A program made the position numbers and the translations under genes. From the NCBI RefSeq assembly GCF_003710815.1, contig NZ_RHHP01000045.1, forward strand, positions 1 to 64,000: a DNA stretch of 64,000 nucleotides. The letters are read 5' to 3'. The stretch is from Brevibacillus centrosporus (GTDB lineage: Bacteria; Bacillota; Bacilli; Brevibacillales; Brevibacillaceae). Positions 27,649-37,679 of the stretch are shown piece by piece. Below the pieces are notes generated by a model. The model did not search any database, was not told the DNA's origin, and saw only the letters and a program-made list of their open reading frames with translations. Position 1 is the first letter of the stretch. Every line of letters starts with the position of its first letter.

Positions 27649-28641
27649 TTATCCAAACAGCAGGGACACAAAATCCTCTTTCTTCAGATTGCCAAAGAAC
27701 GCCTGGAGGTCGGTGTCGGCAAGTGCACTTGTCACTGCTTGACGATCATACGGTATTTCGTGCAGCAGCGCCTCCAGCTCCGCTACATCTCTTACCCCGA
27801 AGAAGTCCCCGTAAATTTTGGCCGTCTGAATGCGCCCCTTCTCAATATCCAGCTGCACTTCGATCGTGCCGATGCCTTCGAAGCGCTTGGTGGCGCGATA
27901 GTTGCTTTTTGGCGATTTTCCGTAGTTCCAATCCCAGTTTTGATAGCGCTCGCGGGACAGCTCGTGAATCTTCTCCCAGTCCTCTTCGGTGAGCTTGTAC
28001 TCTTCGACTTCTCCGCCGCCGAAAATGGAATGCAAAATCGCCACGCGGAACTCCTCAATCGTCATGTCCCGCTCCAAAAATTCAGTAATATTGGCGACGC
28101 GGCTGCGGATGGATTTGATCCCTTTGGACTGGATCTTTTCCGCATTTACCTTCAACGCCGATACGACATTCTCCATTTCCGAATCAAAAAGGAGTGTCCC
28201 GTGGCTGTACATGCGCCCTTTGGTAGAGTATTGCGCATTGCCGGAGATCTTTCTCTCGCCCACCTGGATGTCGTTGCGGCCAGTGAGCTCGGCTTCGACT
28301 CCCAGCTCTTTTAATGCCTGTACGACTGGCTCTGTAAATTTGCGGAAGTTGTGAAAGGACTGGCCGTCGTCGTTGGTAATAAAGCTGAAGTTGAGATTGC
28401 CCAGGTCATGATAAACCGCTCCCCCGCCAGATAATCTGCGGACGATGTGGATGTTGTTTTCCTCTACGTATGTAGTGTTGATTTCTTCGATGGTATTTTG
28501 ATTTTTTCCGATGATGATCGAAGGCTCGTTTATATAAAAGAGCAAATAGTCATCGCTCGCCGGCAGCTGCTTCAGTGCGTATTCCTCAATGGCAAGATTG
28601 ATTCGGGGATCCGTAATTCCTTGATTATCAATAAATTTCAT
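27649..28641 (-). CDS. lplA: lipoate-protein ligase
   Basis: A 330-residue lipoate-protein ligase of the LplA/LplJ family, which activates lipoate with ATP and attaches it to E2 and GcvH domains. Visible motifs: NQNTIEEIN, VRRLSGGGAVYHDLGNLNFSF (lipoyl-AMP binding loop), KISGNAQYSTKGRMYSHGTLLFD with the catalytic-site Lys region, and the small C-terminal domain from about 250. Length is normal. Ribosome site GGAGGAAG precedes ATG 28641. Confidence 0.93.
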   Translation of the reverse strand: MKFIDNQGITDPRINLAIEEYALKQLPASDDYLLFYINEPSIIIGKNQNTIEEINTTYVEENNIHIVRRLSGGGAVYHDLGNLNFSFITNDDGQSFHNFRKFTEPVVQALKELGVEAELTGRNDIQVGERKISGNAQYSTKGRMYSHGTLLFDSEMENVVSALKVNAEKIQSKGIKSIRSRVANITEFLERDMTIEEFRVAILHSIFGGGEVEEYKLTEEDWEKIHELSRERYQNWDWNYGKSPKSNYRATKRFEGIGTIEVQLDIEKGRIQTAKIYGDFFGVRDVAELEALLHEIPYDRQAVTSALADTDLQAFFGNLKKEDFVSLLFG

Positions 28642-28861
28642 CGGATTCTTCCTCCATCCAAAAACGTTCTTTTCTCCATCATACCATTTCTACTTGTCAT
28701 TCGCTCCTGCGCAGAAACAGTGAGATTGTTACAGCACTTGAAAGCTGGATTATCATACGTGTTCTAGTTCCCTGACAAACGAATGATATAAGCGTTTTCT
28801 TATGTAACATTTCACTAAACTCCCACTGAGGTTCTGACGATAAGAATAAATGTCATCATAA

Positions 28862-30369
28862 GACTTCTTCTTTTTTTCATTTCGCTACAAACTGATTATC
28901 ATGTGCTTGCTGTTACTCGCAGTACCCAGTATCGTCATTGGATTGAAAAGCTACTACTCCGCTACGGCCAATCTCAATGATCTTGGCGCGCGTTCACTGA
29001 AGAACAACGTCAAGCTGACCTTGGAAATGATTGATGCCCTCAATAAATACGTCGAAGCAGGCAAAATCAGCCTGGAAGAAGCGCAAGAACAGGTGAAGCA
29101 ACACATTCTCGGACCAAAGCAAGCCGATGGCACGTTCTTCATGCGGGATTTAATCAAAAAAGCCATCGACGGCGGCGACTACACCGTCTACCAATTGGAG
29201 GACAGCAAGAATCCAGGAAAATTCCAGGAAAAAGTCGCTTATGCCGAGATGGATCCGCATTGGAGATGGATCGTTGCCGCATTTTTGCAGTCCGCTCTAC
29301 CAAACCGCTTGTCTCCATGGCTTCTTCCGTCAATCGTGTAGCCGAGGGCGATTTGACTGTCGAGCCGCTGCAAGTAAAAAGCCGGGATGAGATCGGACAG
29401 CTTGCCCATGATTTTAATTCCATGACAGCCAATCTGCGCGGACTCATTTCTCATCTGGGAGAAAGCGCGGAGCAGGTCGCTGCCACCTCTGAGCAGCTGA
29501 CAGCAAGTGCTGAACAAACGAGCAAAGCAACGGAACAAATCGCTGTCACGATGCAGGAAGTAGCCACAGGCACGGATGAGCAGGTTCGCACTGTCGAAGA
29601 AACCGTGCAGACGATGAACGTCATGGCCGGACAACTCCAGCATATTTCTGCCAACAGTGAACAAGTATCCGCTACCGTAGAAGAAGCTTCACAAGCGATC
29701 ACGAACGGAAATCAGGCCATCCATACAGCCGTTGCCCAAATGAGCTCGATCAGCACGACTGTAAACGGGCTGGCTTCCTCGATCATAATGCTCGGTCAAC
29801 GCTCGGCTGAAATCAGCAACATCATTCAAGTGATCACGTCCATTGCCGAACAGACCAATCTGCTCGCTCTCAATGCTGCGATCGAAGCAGCACGTGCTGG
29901 CGTGCATGGTAGAGGCTTTGCTGTCGTTGCCGACGAAGTACGCAAGCTTGCGGAGCAATCGGCCCAGTCCACCAAGCAAATCACGGAACTGATCGCCTCG
30001 ATCCAGAACGATACGAACCAAGCAGTCGAAGCGATGGAAACAACGACGACTGAGGTTGCCGCAGGAATCGAGGTCGTAAACGTTGCGGGGCATTCCTTCC
30101 AGGAAATCTTGAGCAGCATCCAGGCGGTTTCCCAGCAAATTCAGGAAGTAACAGCGGCTACTGTGGAAATGAATGCAGGTGCCGAACAGATCACCCACTC
30201 GATCGAAGGCATTGCGAGCACGGCTGAAACGACTGCGTCTGGGACACAAAACGTCTCTGCTGCAGCCGAAGAGCAGCTTGCCTCCATGGAGGAAATCACC
30301 TCATCCGCTGGCTCTCTCTCGCAAATGGCCGAGGACCTGCAAGCGCTGGTTCAACAATTCAAAGTATAG
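28862..30369 (+). pseudogene. broken methyl-accepting chemotaxis receptor 1
   Basis: The frame reads into TM1 (LIIMCLLLLAVPSIVIGLK) without a good start codon upstream. The sensor part lacks about 35-40 residues between GPKQADGT and RDLIKKA relative to related receptors, including the second receptor here. Near 29280 a deletion removes the TM2 region and shifts the frame: 28901-29341 ends in junk while 29260-30369 carries the HAMP end ([20 protein letters not shown]) and the full signalling domain with the hairpin tip [18 protein letters not shown]. At least two deletions and a lost start make it inactive. Confidence 0.8.
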
Positions 30370-30379
30370 GAAGCCTTAC

Positions 30380-30429
30380 AAAAAACTGTCTCCTGCTAGC
30401 ACTTCCCTTCTAGCACAGGCAGTTTTTTT
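30380..30429 (+). terminator. Rho-independent terminator after receptor 1
   Basis: AAAAACTG...CTGCTAG pairs with CTAGCA...CAGTTTTTTT; the stem is interrupted by a small internal loop and ends in seven T on the plus strand. Confidence 0.8.
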
Positions 30430-30539
30430 ATACGCATTTTTGTATATATTAATTATATTCTGACTCCATTTTCCGTTCTCTATTGTCGATATATTTCTTA
30501 GAAACACAACTAAAGAATCGGCAAGGTAGGTGTTCTTTA

Positions 30540-32008
30540 TTATGGGAAAAGTACGTCGAGGAAGGGAAGATCAGCCAAGAGGAAGCCCAGGAGCAGGTCA
30601 AAGAGCATATTCTCGGTCCAAAGCAAGCGGACGGCACGCGTACGATCAACAAAAACATCGACGTGGGTGAAAATGGGTACATTTTTGTCTTGAGCGATAA
30701 AGGCTCCATGCTGGCTTCCCCCAAAATGGAGGGCAAGGAATCCTGGGATGCCAAACGTCCTGGCTCCGAAAATCACCTATGCGAAGCAGGACCCGCACTG
30801 GGGCTGGATCATCTGTGCGGGCACCTATATGGAGGATTTCAACAAGCCAGCCAAAATGGTTCTGTACAATTTGCTGCTCTTCTTAGGTCTGTTCATCCTC
30901 ATCGGCATTGTCATCTCGTGGATTTTTGCCAGTCGAATCGCAAAGCCGATCAAAGCGATGGCTGTATCCGTGCAAAGAGTGGCAGCCGGTGACCTGACTG
31001 TTGAAAGTCGCTGTGCAAAGCCGGGATGAAATCGGGCAGCTCGCCGCTGACTTCAATGATATGACGGAAAACCTCCGTGGTCTGATCCAGCGAGTAGGGG
31101 CGAGTGCCGAGCATGTGGCGGCTACCTCTGAGCAGCTGACAGCAAGCGCCGAGCAAACCAGCAAGGCGACGGAGCAGATCGCTGTCACCATGCAGGAAGT
31201 CGCGACAGGTACAGATGAACAAGCGCGCACTGTCGAGCAAGCCTCTGAGACTGTCACTGGCATGTCGACACGTCTGCAGCAAATCGCGGCCAGCACGGAG
31301 CAAGTGTCTGCCACAGTGAAGGAAGCTTCGCAAATCATCGCCCAAGGAAATCAAGCCATCGGAACGGCTATTACCCAGATGAGCTCGATCAGCGACACTG
31401 TTGGCGGATTGTCTGCCTCCATTCAAATGCTTGGGCAGCGCTCTGCTGAAATCAGCAAGATTGTCGAGGTCATTACTTCGATTGCGGAGCAAACCAACCT
31501 GCTTGCGCTGAATGCTGCGATCGAAGCGGCCCGTGCAGGAGAGCACGGCAGAGGGTTCGCCGTCGTTGCGGATGAAGTACGCAAGCTCGCTGAACAATCC
31601 GCCCATTCTACCAAGCAAATTACCGGGCTGATCGCAGCCATTCAGGATGAAACGAACCATGCCGTAGATGCCATGGGAATCACGTCAGCAGAGGTGGCAG
31701 CAGGTATCGATATCGTCAACGGTGCCGGACAGTCTTTCCACGAAATCCTCCGAGGCATTCAAAATGTCACCGCCCAGATCCAGGAAGTGACGACCGCCAC
31801 CTCGGTCCTGAGCTCTGGTGCCGAGCAAGTCGTTCACTCCATCGATGTCATCGCGCATACAGCGGAATCCACTGCATTTGGCACACAGAACGTCTCCGCT
31901 GCAGCCGAGGAACAGCTGGCTTCCATGGAGGAGATTTCCTCCTCTGCTGCGTCTCTATCCCAGATGGCAGAAGAACTGCAAGCTTTGGTGCAGCAGTTTA
32001 AGGTCTAG
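30540..32008 (+). pseudogene. broken methyl-accepting chemotaxis receptor 2
   Basis: The N-terminal membrane segment is missing: homology starts at [21 protein letters not shown] sensor stretch (NKNIDVGENGYIFVLSDKG) is followed by a deletion and frame change near 30755, after which 30748-31029 carries KQDPHWGWIICAGTYMEDF, TM2 and the HAMP segment (ASRIAKPIKAM). An extra base near 31008 shifts the frame again into 31001-32008, the complete signalling domain ([18 protein letters not shown]). Three lesions, so non-functional as one protein. It is a tandem paralogue of receptor 1. Confidence 0.8.
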
Positions 32009-32023
32009 GTTTACGCCAAACAA

Positions 32024-32068
32024 AAGGCAGCCTCATCGGAAAGCATTCCGGTGCTGGCAGCCTTTTTC
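32024..32068 (+). terminator. terminator after receptor 2
   Basis: An AGGC..CATCGGAA arm pairs with TTCCGGTG..GCCT with internal mismatches, followed by TTTTTC on the plus strand, 16 nt after the stop codon. Confidence 0.65.
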
Positions 32069-32145
32069 GTCTTCTCCTTGCTTGAAAGGCAATCACATTT
32101 CGCTTATGATCGAATTATCATTGCAATCCAAGGAGGTTATGTGAG

Positions 32146-32856
32146 ATGAGTTCTGTGCCCAATATCGGTGAGGTCGCTTCGTTGATCGGAGAACCATCCA
32201 GGGTCGCTATGCTGCTCTCTTTGCTGGGTGGCAAATCGCTGCCCGCCAGTGAGCTTGCGCGTGCGGCACGCATCACGCCCCAAACCGCCAGCTCCCATTT
32301 GGCAAAGCTGGTCGAAGGTGGCCTGTTAGTGAATGAATCCTACGGCCGTCACCGCTATTACCGTTTGGCCAATGCGGAAGTCGCGCACGCTCTGGAAGCA
32401 TTGCTCGCCATCGCAACTCCGAGGCCGATCCGCTCTCTGCGCGAGTCCGATCAGGTCCGTGCCATGCGCTTTGCCCGTACCTGCTATGATCATTTGGCGG
32501 GGGAAGTAGGGGTTGCCCTGACTGATCAGCTGCTCTCTCTGCAGATGATTGAAGAAGCGGATCAGGAATTTGTCTTAACGGAAACAGGGAGACAAAAGCT
32601 GCAAAGCCTCGGGGTCGATGTGGAATTCAGTCCCAAAAACCGCCGCCGCTTTGCCCGCCCCTGTCTGGACTGGAGCGAGCGCCGTCATCATCTGGCAGGT
32701 GTGCTCGGTGCGTCCTTGACCAATCGCTTGTTTGACCTCGGCTGGATCGAACGACTGCCGGAAGGACGCGCGATACGCCTCACTCCTGCCGGGATAGCTG
32801 GGCTCTATGAACAGTTCGGAGTAGACATTTCTCAAGGAAAAGAATCCGTACACTAA
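32146..32856 (+). CDS. ArsR-family transcriptional regulator
   Basis: A 236-residue winged-helix repressor of the larger ArsR subgroup. Residues about 10-85 form the HTH (SLIGEPSRVAMLLSLLGGKSLPASELARAARITPQTASSHLAKL, then the wing ESYGRHRYYRL); the C-terminal 140 residues are a second helical domain seen in ArsR proteins of Bacillales linked to transport or efflux genes. No obvious Cys metal-site pair (ELCVCDL type) is seen, so an organic ligand is possible. Start ATG follows AAGGAGG. It converges with the EamA transporter gene (4-nt gap). Confidence 0.88.
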   Translation: MSSVPNIGEVASLIGEPSRVAMLLSLLGGKSLPASELARAARITPQTASSHLAKLVEGGLLVNESYGRHRYYRLANAEVAHALEALLAIATPRPIRSLRESDQVRAMRFARTCYDHLAGEVGVALTDQLLSLQMIEEADQEFVLTETGRQKLQSLGVDVEFSPKNRRRFARPCLDWSERRHHLAGVLGASLTNRLFDLGWIERLPEGRAIRLTPAGIAGLYEQFGVDISQGKESVH

Positions 32857-32860
32857 CCGC

Positions 32861-33757
32861 TCATCCCGTCCGGTCACTCGAAGCCGCACTAGGCTGCGAT
32901 TGCCTTTTTGCTGAAAACGTCCAGTTTACGAGAAAAATACCTGCGAAAATAAGCAGCCCACCTGCGTAAACATGCCATTGAACGACTTCATCCAGAAGCA
33001 GCCAGCCAGACAGCACGCCAAAGAACGGGGCGAGGAACAGGAAGGCGCTGGTCCGCCCCGGGTCTCCTTGGTTCAGCAGATAGAACCATGTGGCAAACTG
33101 GACGATCGATGCCATGATCGCCAGCCAGAGCACGATGAACACCGAGGTTGGCGTGAGGATCAGCTTCGGCACCTCCAGCGTGACCCCCATGATGAGCAGC
33201 ACGATTCCTCCCGCCAGCATCTGATAAGCCGTCATCACCCACACGTTGAAATGAATACCCCATTTCTTCACCAGAATCGTGGCAATCGACCAGGAGATCG
33301 CGGAGCCAATGCCAAACAAGGTCCCTGTTTCCCATTGCAAATGCGATCCGAGCGTAATAAAGACACCTGCAATCCCGACCAACACCCCTGCCCATTGGCT
33401 GAAACGATACCGCATGCCGAGGAAAACCGTTCCCCAGATGACGACCAGCAGCGGATTCATGAACGTCAATATGGAAGACTCGCCAGCCGTGATAGTACGC
33501 AGGCTCAGAAAGATGCAGCCCATGACCACTGCCGTTTGCAAAAAGCCGATGAGACCGACCTTCCCCCACTCTCCCAGCGTTGCCGGAATGGGCTTTTTCC
33601 GCACCCACAGCGCCATGAGCAGTCCGGCGAGCGTAAAGCGCATCCCTACCAAAAGCAGCGGTGAAACATACGTCAAACCAATCTTTCCAATCGCAAATGA
33701 AGATCCCATCAAGGACGTTGTCACCACGACCAAAATCGCAAACAAAATTGGATTCAT
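32861..33757 (-). CDS. EamA-family (DMT) transporter
   Basis: A 298-residue drug/metabolite transporter with ten hydrophobic segments arranged as two EamA repeats. LLVGMRFTLAGLLMALWV, ESSILTFMNPLLVVIWG and GDPGRTSAFLFLAPFFGVLSGWLLLDE are typical of the repeats. The start is placed at ATG 33757, with GGGAGCGAG about 8 nt upstream, rather than 15 nt further up. Such proteins export amino acids, metabolites or drugs; the substrate cannot be told. It ends 4 nt from the convergent ArsR-type gene. Confidence 0.88.
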   Translation of the reverse strand: MNPILFAILVVVTTSLMGSSFAIGKIGLTYVSPLLLVGMRFTLAGLLMALWVRKKPIPATLGEWGKVGLIGFLQTAVVMGCIFLSLRTITAGESSILTFMNPLLVVIWGTVFLGMRYRFSQWAGVLVGIAGVFITLGSHLQWETGTLFGIGSAISWSIATILVKKWGIHFNVWVMTAYQMLAGGIVLLIMGVTLEVPKLILTPTSVFIVLWLAIMASIVQFATWFYLLNQGDPGRTSAFLFLAPFFGVLSGWLLLDEVVQWHVYAGGLLIFAGIFLVNWTFSAKRQSQPSAASSDRTG

Positions 33758-33845
33758 CACTCTCGCTCCCATCTCTTCCGTCCGGTTGTTGCTTTCATCA
33801 TACCTGATGATTATTTCGATGGGAGACGAAGCATGAAAGAGAATG

Positions 33846-34304
33846 CTACTTGGGTATTCTTTTTCCCCAAGGCTTAAATACGGACAGCAGAAAAATAGCT
33901 GCTAGCGAAACGATCTGCAGGATGATCCCGATCAAGAGCATATCCCGATTTCCTCCGTGAAGCGCTCCAGCCGTCCAAACGTACATCCCGATAGGTCCGA
34001 GAAGGATTGCTACAACAGACAGAGCCTCCTTTGCAAGGATCCAGTGATAGCGCAGGAAGCCCCAATGAGTAAATGCCGACAGGAGAATGCCCGTAACCAG
34101 CGTCCCAATCGTCGATGCGCGGACAGAGCTCTCGGATAGGATATGCATGACCGTATAGCAAGCCTGAACGACCTGTGGATCTCCAGTGGTTCCGGCAACA
34201 ATACTCAGGACCAGAAAAATGACCGCCCCTCCGAGCATGATCGCGGAGAAGATCACGTGAAGCAGCAGCAGCCACTTTTTCTGCGTCATGCTGATTGTCT
34301 TCAT
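33846..34304 (-). CDS. four-helix membrane protein (DUF2269-like)
   Basis: A 152-residue integral membrane protein with four predicted spans (about 12-36, 62-82, 90-112, 124-142). The LLLHVIFSAIMLGGAVIFL start with a conserved His in TM1 resembles DUF2269-type and similar small membrane proteins that may bind haem. It follows the response regulator gene by 30 nt on the same strand and so may be a target or member of that operon. No enzymatic motif seen; the function is unknown. Confidence 0.75.
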   Translation of the reverse strand: MKTISMTQKKWLLLLHVIFSAIMLGGAVIFLVLSIVAGTTGDPQVVQACYTVMHILSESSVRASTIGTLVTGILLSAFTHWGFLRYHWILAKEALSVVAILLGPIGMYVWTAGALHGGNRDMLLIGIILQIVSLAAIFLLSVFKPWGKRIPK

Positions 34305-34334
34305 TTTTTACACCTCCCCAACTGCTGACTTTCT

Positions 34335-35030
34335 TTACAGCTGAAAACGATAACCGACGCCCCAGATCGTCTCGATATACTGGGGATTCGAGGGGTCTGT
34401 CTCGATTTTTTCCCGAAGCTTGCTCACATGAACGGTTACGGTTGCATTGTCTCCGTACGCATCCATCCCCCATATCTTTTCAAACAGCTCATTTTTGGTA
34501 AACACCCAGTTGGGATGGGACGCCAAAAAGAGCAGCAGATCGTACTCCTTGCTGGTCAAAATTGTCTCTACCCCATTTACGAATACCTTTCTCGCAAGCT
34601 TATCGATGCGGATTCCCCGTATTTTGAGCTCTTCTGCAGGCAGCTTCCGCGTCTGATCTGCAAGCAAGCGGTCGTAACGGGACAAATGCGCTTTTACTCG
34701 GGCGACCAGCTCTCCTAAGCTGAACGGCTTGCTGATATGATCATCTGCACCCAGACCCAGGCCGCGGATTTTATCGATATCCTCCTTTTTGGCGGAGACG
34801 AGCAGGATCGGGATGTTTTTGACTTCCCGCACACGCTTGCATATTTCAAAGCCGTCCACTCCCGGCAGCATCAAATCGAGCAGGATCAGATCGTACTCCT
34901 CCGTCAGCGCCTTTTGAAGTCCCAGATCGCCGCTCATCGCGATCTCCACCGCATAGCCGCTCGCTTCCAGATAATCCTTTTCCACCTCTGCGATGACTGG
35001 ATCATCCTCAATGATCAGAATAGGTCGCAA
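34335..35030 (-). CDS. OmpR/PhoB-family response regulator
   Basis: A 231-residue two-domain response regulator. The receiver has the acidic pocket (IIEDD), phospho-acceptor Asp in LILLDLMLPG and the conserved Lys in LLVSAKK; the DNA-binding winged helix (ILTSKEYDLLLFLASHPNWVFTKNELFEKIWG, VTVHVSKLREKIE, TIWGVGYRF) is complete. It lies 6 nt after the sensor kinase gene, its cognate partner. Resembles regulators of cell-envelope stress in Bacillales by organisation only. Confidence 0.93.
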   Translation of the reverse strand: MRPILIIEDDPVIAEVEKDYLEASGYAVEIAMSGDLGLQKALTEEYDLILLDLMLPGVDGFEICKRVREVKNIPILLVSAKKEDIDKIRGLGLGADDHISKPFSLGELVARVKAHLSRYDRLLADQTRKLPAEELKIRGIRIDKLARKVFVNGVETILTSKEYDLLLFLASHPNWVFTKNELFEKIWGMDAYGDNATVTVHVSKLREKIETDPSNPQYIETIWGVGYRFQL

Positions 35031-35036
35031 AGCCGT

Positions 35037-36497
35037 TCACCCCTTGCCCTTGCGTCTTGGTATGGTCATGCAAATGCTCGTTCCCGCGCCAATCTGGCTC
35101 ACCGCTGTCACGCTGCCCCCATGCCCTTCTATGATTTGCTTTACGATTGCAAGCCCGAGTCCGCTGCCGCCTTTCGCTGTGTTGCGCGATGGGTCTGCCC
35201 GATAAAAGCGGTCAAAGATAAACGGGAGCGCCCCTTGCTCGATGCCTGACCCGTTATCCTCGATTGCGATCATCACGTTCTCGTTGTCATGGGAAAGCGT
35301 CAGACGAACTCTCTTTTCCGGTTGATTCAGGTACTTCAAGCTATTGTCGATCACATTCATGAACACCCTCCCAAGCTTTTCACGATCGGCCATGACCAGA
35401 ACGGGCGACAGCTCGGGCAGGCTGCAGCTCACATCGACATCCTCCAAGCGCGGGTCAAGCTGCAATTCTTCCGTAAAATCCTTCAAGAAAGCCGCCATGT
35501 CCATCTCCTCCCAATGGAAAGGAAGCTTCCCCTGGTCCAGCCTGGAAAACAGAAACAGCTCGTCGATCAGCCGGTTCATCTGCTCGGATTTGATCCCGAT
35601 CATTTTCAAATACTTTTCCCTTTTTGCTTCGGAATCGGCAATGCCGTCCGTCATCGCCTGCACGCACGCCTGAATACCGGTAATAGGTGTCTTGAGATCA
35701 TGCGAGATACTGGCGATCAGCTCTTTGCGATTTTCTTCATACTGTAGCTGCAAACGAATCGAGTCGTGCAGTCGTACTCGCATTTCTTCAAAGGCATCGC
35801 CCACTTCGCCCAGCTCATCCTTTCGATTCAGCCGAAAGGATCTCTCCAGGTTCCCTTCTTTTATGTCTCCTGCCACACGCTTTAAGGCATTCAAAGGCTT
35901 GATGATACTGCGGGAGACGAGATAAGTCAGAAGCCCGTTCGTCAGCACGATGATGACCAAAAGCGACAAAACCAGCGAAAGGATAAAATTTCTTCCCAGG
36001 GAAAGCAGGGGCTTGTTGTCAGTAAGGAAATAGGCTATGCCTGCACTCTGATCCTTGTAGGTAAATGAGAGTGTCTCGACGCTCTTCTCTTTTCTCCATG
36101 ACCACGGCCTGCTATCGTTACCCCACGCCCCTGTCATGAGCTGCTCCAGCTCTGGCTTGCTGACTGTGGGCGATGCATGCACGACCGCTCCCTTTTTCAC
36201 AAGTACAACGGCTGCCTGTAGTGGACCCAGCTGACCGTCCACGCTCTTCAGTACGTCTGGGTCCAGCAGACGGTCGGGATCGTGCTGTGCCATGAACTTC
36301 ACGCCTGCGAACACCTCGCTCTGCTCGTTGAACAGATTGACGAAAGGAGGTCCGCCACGATCTATCCCCCCTCTTTCCATATCGCCAAAAAAGAACGTAG
36401 CCAGCGTCGATGCCGTCAATCCGAACAAGACGACAGGTACGATCATCATGGCTAGATAGGATAGCAGAAGTCTGGTCTTGATAGACATGGCGTTCAT
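35037..36497 (-). CDS. membrane sensor histidine kinase
   Basis: A 486-residue kinase. TM1 about 8-30, an extracytoplasmic sensor of about 135 residues with no recognised fold, TM2 about 170-192, HAMP (SRSIIKPLNALKRVAGDI), HisKA with phospho-acceptor His in ASISHDLKTPITG, and HATPase with N-box VIDNSLKYL, DNGSGIEQG and GGSGLGLAIVKQI. The kinase gene precedes its regulator gene on the transcript. ATG 36497 is close behind AGGAGGGGA; ATG 36488 is an alternative. It follows a secreted protein gene that could be part of the same signalling unit. Confidence 0.92.
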   Translation of the reverse strand: MNAMSIKTRLLLSYLAMMIVPVVLFGLTASTLATFFFGDMERGGIDRGGPPFVNLFNEQSEVFAGVKFMAQHDPDRLLDPDVLKSVDGQLGPLQAAVVLVKKGAVVHASPTVSKPELEQLMTGAWGNDSRPWSWRKEKSVETLSFTYKDQSAGIAYFLTDNKPLLSLGRNFILSLVLSLLVIIVLTNGLLTYLVSRSIIKPLNALKRVAGDIKEGNLERSFRLNRKDELGEVGDAFEEMRVRLHDSIRLQLQYEENRKELIASISHDLKTPITGIQACVQAMTDGIADSEAKREKYLKMIGIKSEQMNRLIDELFLFSRLDQGKLPFHWEEMDMAAFLKDFTEELQLDPRLEDVDVSCSLPELSPVLVMADREKLGRVFMNVIDNSLKYLNQPEKRVRLTLSHDNENVMIAIEDNGSGIEQGALPFIFDRFYRADPSRNTAKGGSGLGLAIVKQIIEGHGGSVTAVSQIGAGTSICMTIPRRKGKG

Positions 36498-36602
36498 TCC
36501 CCTCCTTTACTAGCGCAGCAAAATCTTCCATATTTTTCCGATTGGTGCCGTACAAGCATTATACTATACAGCTTCGGCGGACTCACCCGATCTGACGTCT
36601 CG

Positions 36603-37472
36603 CTACTTCCATACGGGATGATGCCACTCCTCCAGCGTTTCTACCTGCTTTCCCGTCAGATTGATGTGCTCTACCTTCGTTTGGGAAAAGCCGCTGAGAG
36701 CTACGTCTACTTTCAGGACGAGCTCATGCTTTTCCCCTGCCGCGTCACTCCCCGATACGTGGATCTGGGCCTCCTGGCTTTTTATCCGGTTGTCCGCGTC
36801 AATGCTGGCATGAAAGGATACCTGTTCGACATCAACATCCCCTTGCAGAGCAGGCAGGCTGATTTTTGCTGGTGCGTCCTGCTTGTGCTCCGCTATTTTG
36901 GCGAACAGCATCGTCGCTGCCTTGTCTGCAAATATAGGAAGCTTATCCTCTGTCAGCTCCAGGCTGACTTGCTTGCTCCCATCCGGCAGATTTTCCACGT
37001 TGGAAAGCTCACGAATGTTACCCAGCGCAATGTTTCGGATGTGCTCCACGATCACCGGCGGCTCTGTATGCTCGCGTTCAAAGCGCCCTGTCGCCCAGTT
37101 CTTTTTCTCCAGAATGCGGTACGTGTCTCTGCCGTCTGTTTTGACAATCACCTTCCCGTCCTCTCGATAGGCTTGAAAGCTCTGCTCTTTTTCACCGAGA
37201 ATGTCTTGGATGACACCGGACACGCTCGCTTCCTGCTTCTCCCGATCGACCTTTGCCTCACCGCTTACATGGATCAAGTCCTTGCCGTTGTCCGTAATAC
37301 CCACGCTGACATGCGCCGTCAGATTCGGTTCTGTTTTGGTATGCTTCATCGCTGCCTGATACGCTGCCAGTCCGGAATTGTCCGCCTGCACGGGCAAACC
37401 GGCTCCCCACAGCACGACCGCACCAAGTCCGACACTCAATCCGATTCCCCACCATTTTTTCTTCATGGTCAT
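36603..37472 (-). CDS. secreted protein of unknown function
   Basis: A 289-residue exported protein: positively charged start, hydrophobic stretch 9-28 and a likely signal peptidase site after PVQA. The rest alternates beta strands (HVSVGITDNGKDLIHVSGEAKVD; SFQAYREDGKVIVKTDGRDTYR; QVSLELTEDKLPIFADKAATMLF), which recalls LolA/LppX-like or DUF-type beta proteins that bind lipids, but no motif is decisive. It lies 105 nt upstream of the sensor kinase on the same strand, so it could supply or be controlled by the two-component system. Confidence 0.75.
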   Translation of the reverse strand: MTMKKKWWGIGLSVGLGAVVLWGAGLPVQADNSGLAAYQAAMKHTKTEPNLTAHVSVGITDNGKDLIHVSGEAKVDREKQEASVSGVIQDILGEKEQSFQAYREDGKVIVKTDGRDTYRILEKKNWATGRFEREHTEPPVIVEHIRNIALGNIRELSNVENLPDGSKQVSLELTEDKLPIFADKAATMLFAKIAEHKQDAPAKISLPALQGDVDVEQVSFHASIDADNRIKSQEAQIHVSGSDAAGEKHELVLKVDVALSGFSQTKVEHINLTGKQVETLEEWHHPVWK

Positions 37473-37611
37473 TCACCGCCTCATTAGGTTCAGCGCCTTG
37501 CTTGGAAGGCCCTGAATAAAGAATAGCCCCGAGGTCTAAACCGCCTCTAAATCAATTCTAAAAAAAGGCTAAAGTCTTTTGCGATTGGGGGTGGAGGGGA
37601 GCAAAAAAGAG

Positions 37612-37656
37612 AAAAAGCCGCCCTTGCTCATGGTTCATGCGAGCAAAGACAGCCTT
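37612..37656 (-). terminator. terminator of the penicillin-binding protein gene
   Basis: An imperfect stem (AAGGCTGTCTTTGCTC with GAGCAAGGGCGGCTT on the minus strand) ends in TTTTTC and begins 24 nt beyond the stop codon. Confidence 0.75.
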
Positions 37657-37679
37657 CGTCCTGTTTTCTTTTCTCTTTC

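Noticed and set aside
28862-32008. Sequencing error as the sole cause of the broken receptors
   Set aside because: Besides single-base shifts there are missing stretches of tens of residues in the TM and sensor parts, which errors do not explain, although some indels could still be errors.
33279-33836. 185-codon plus-strand frame opposite the EamA gene
   Set aside because: It is the antisense shadow of a well-conserved membrane protein.
36618-37487. 289-codon plus-strand frame opposite the secreted protein gene
   Set aside because: The minus-strand frame has a signal peptide and ribosome site; the plus frame has neither.
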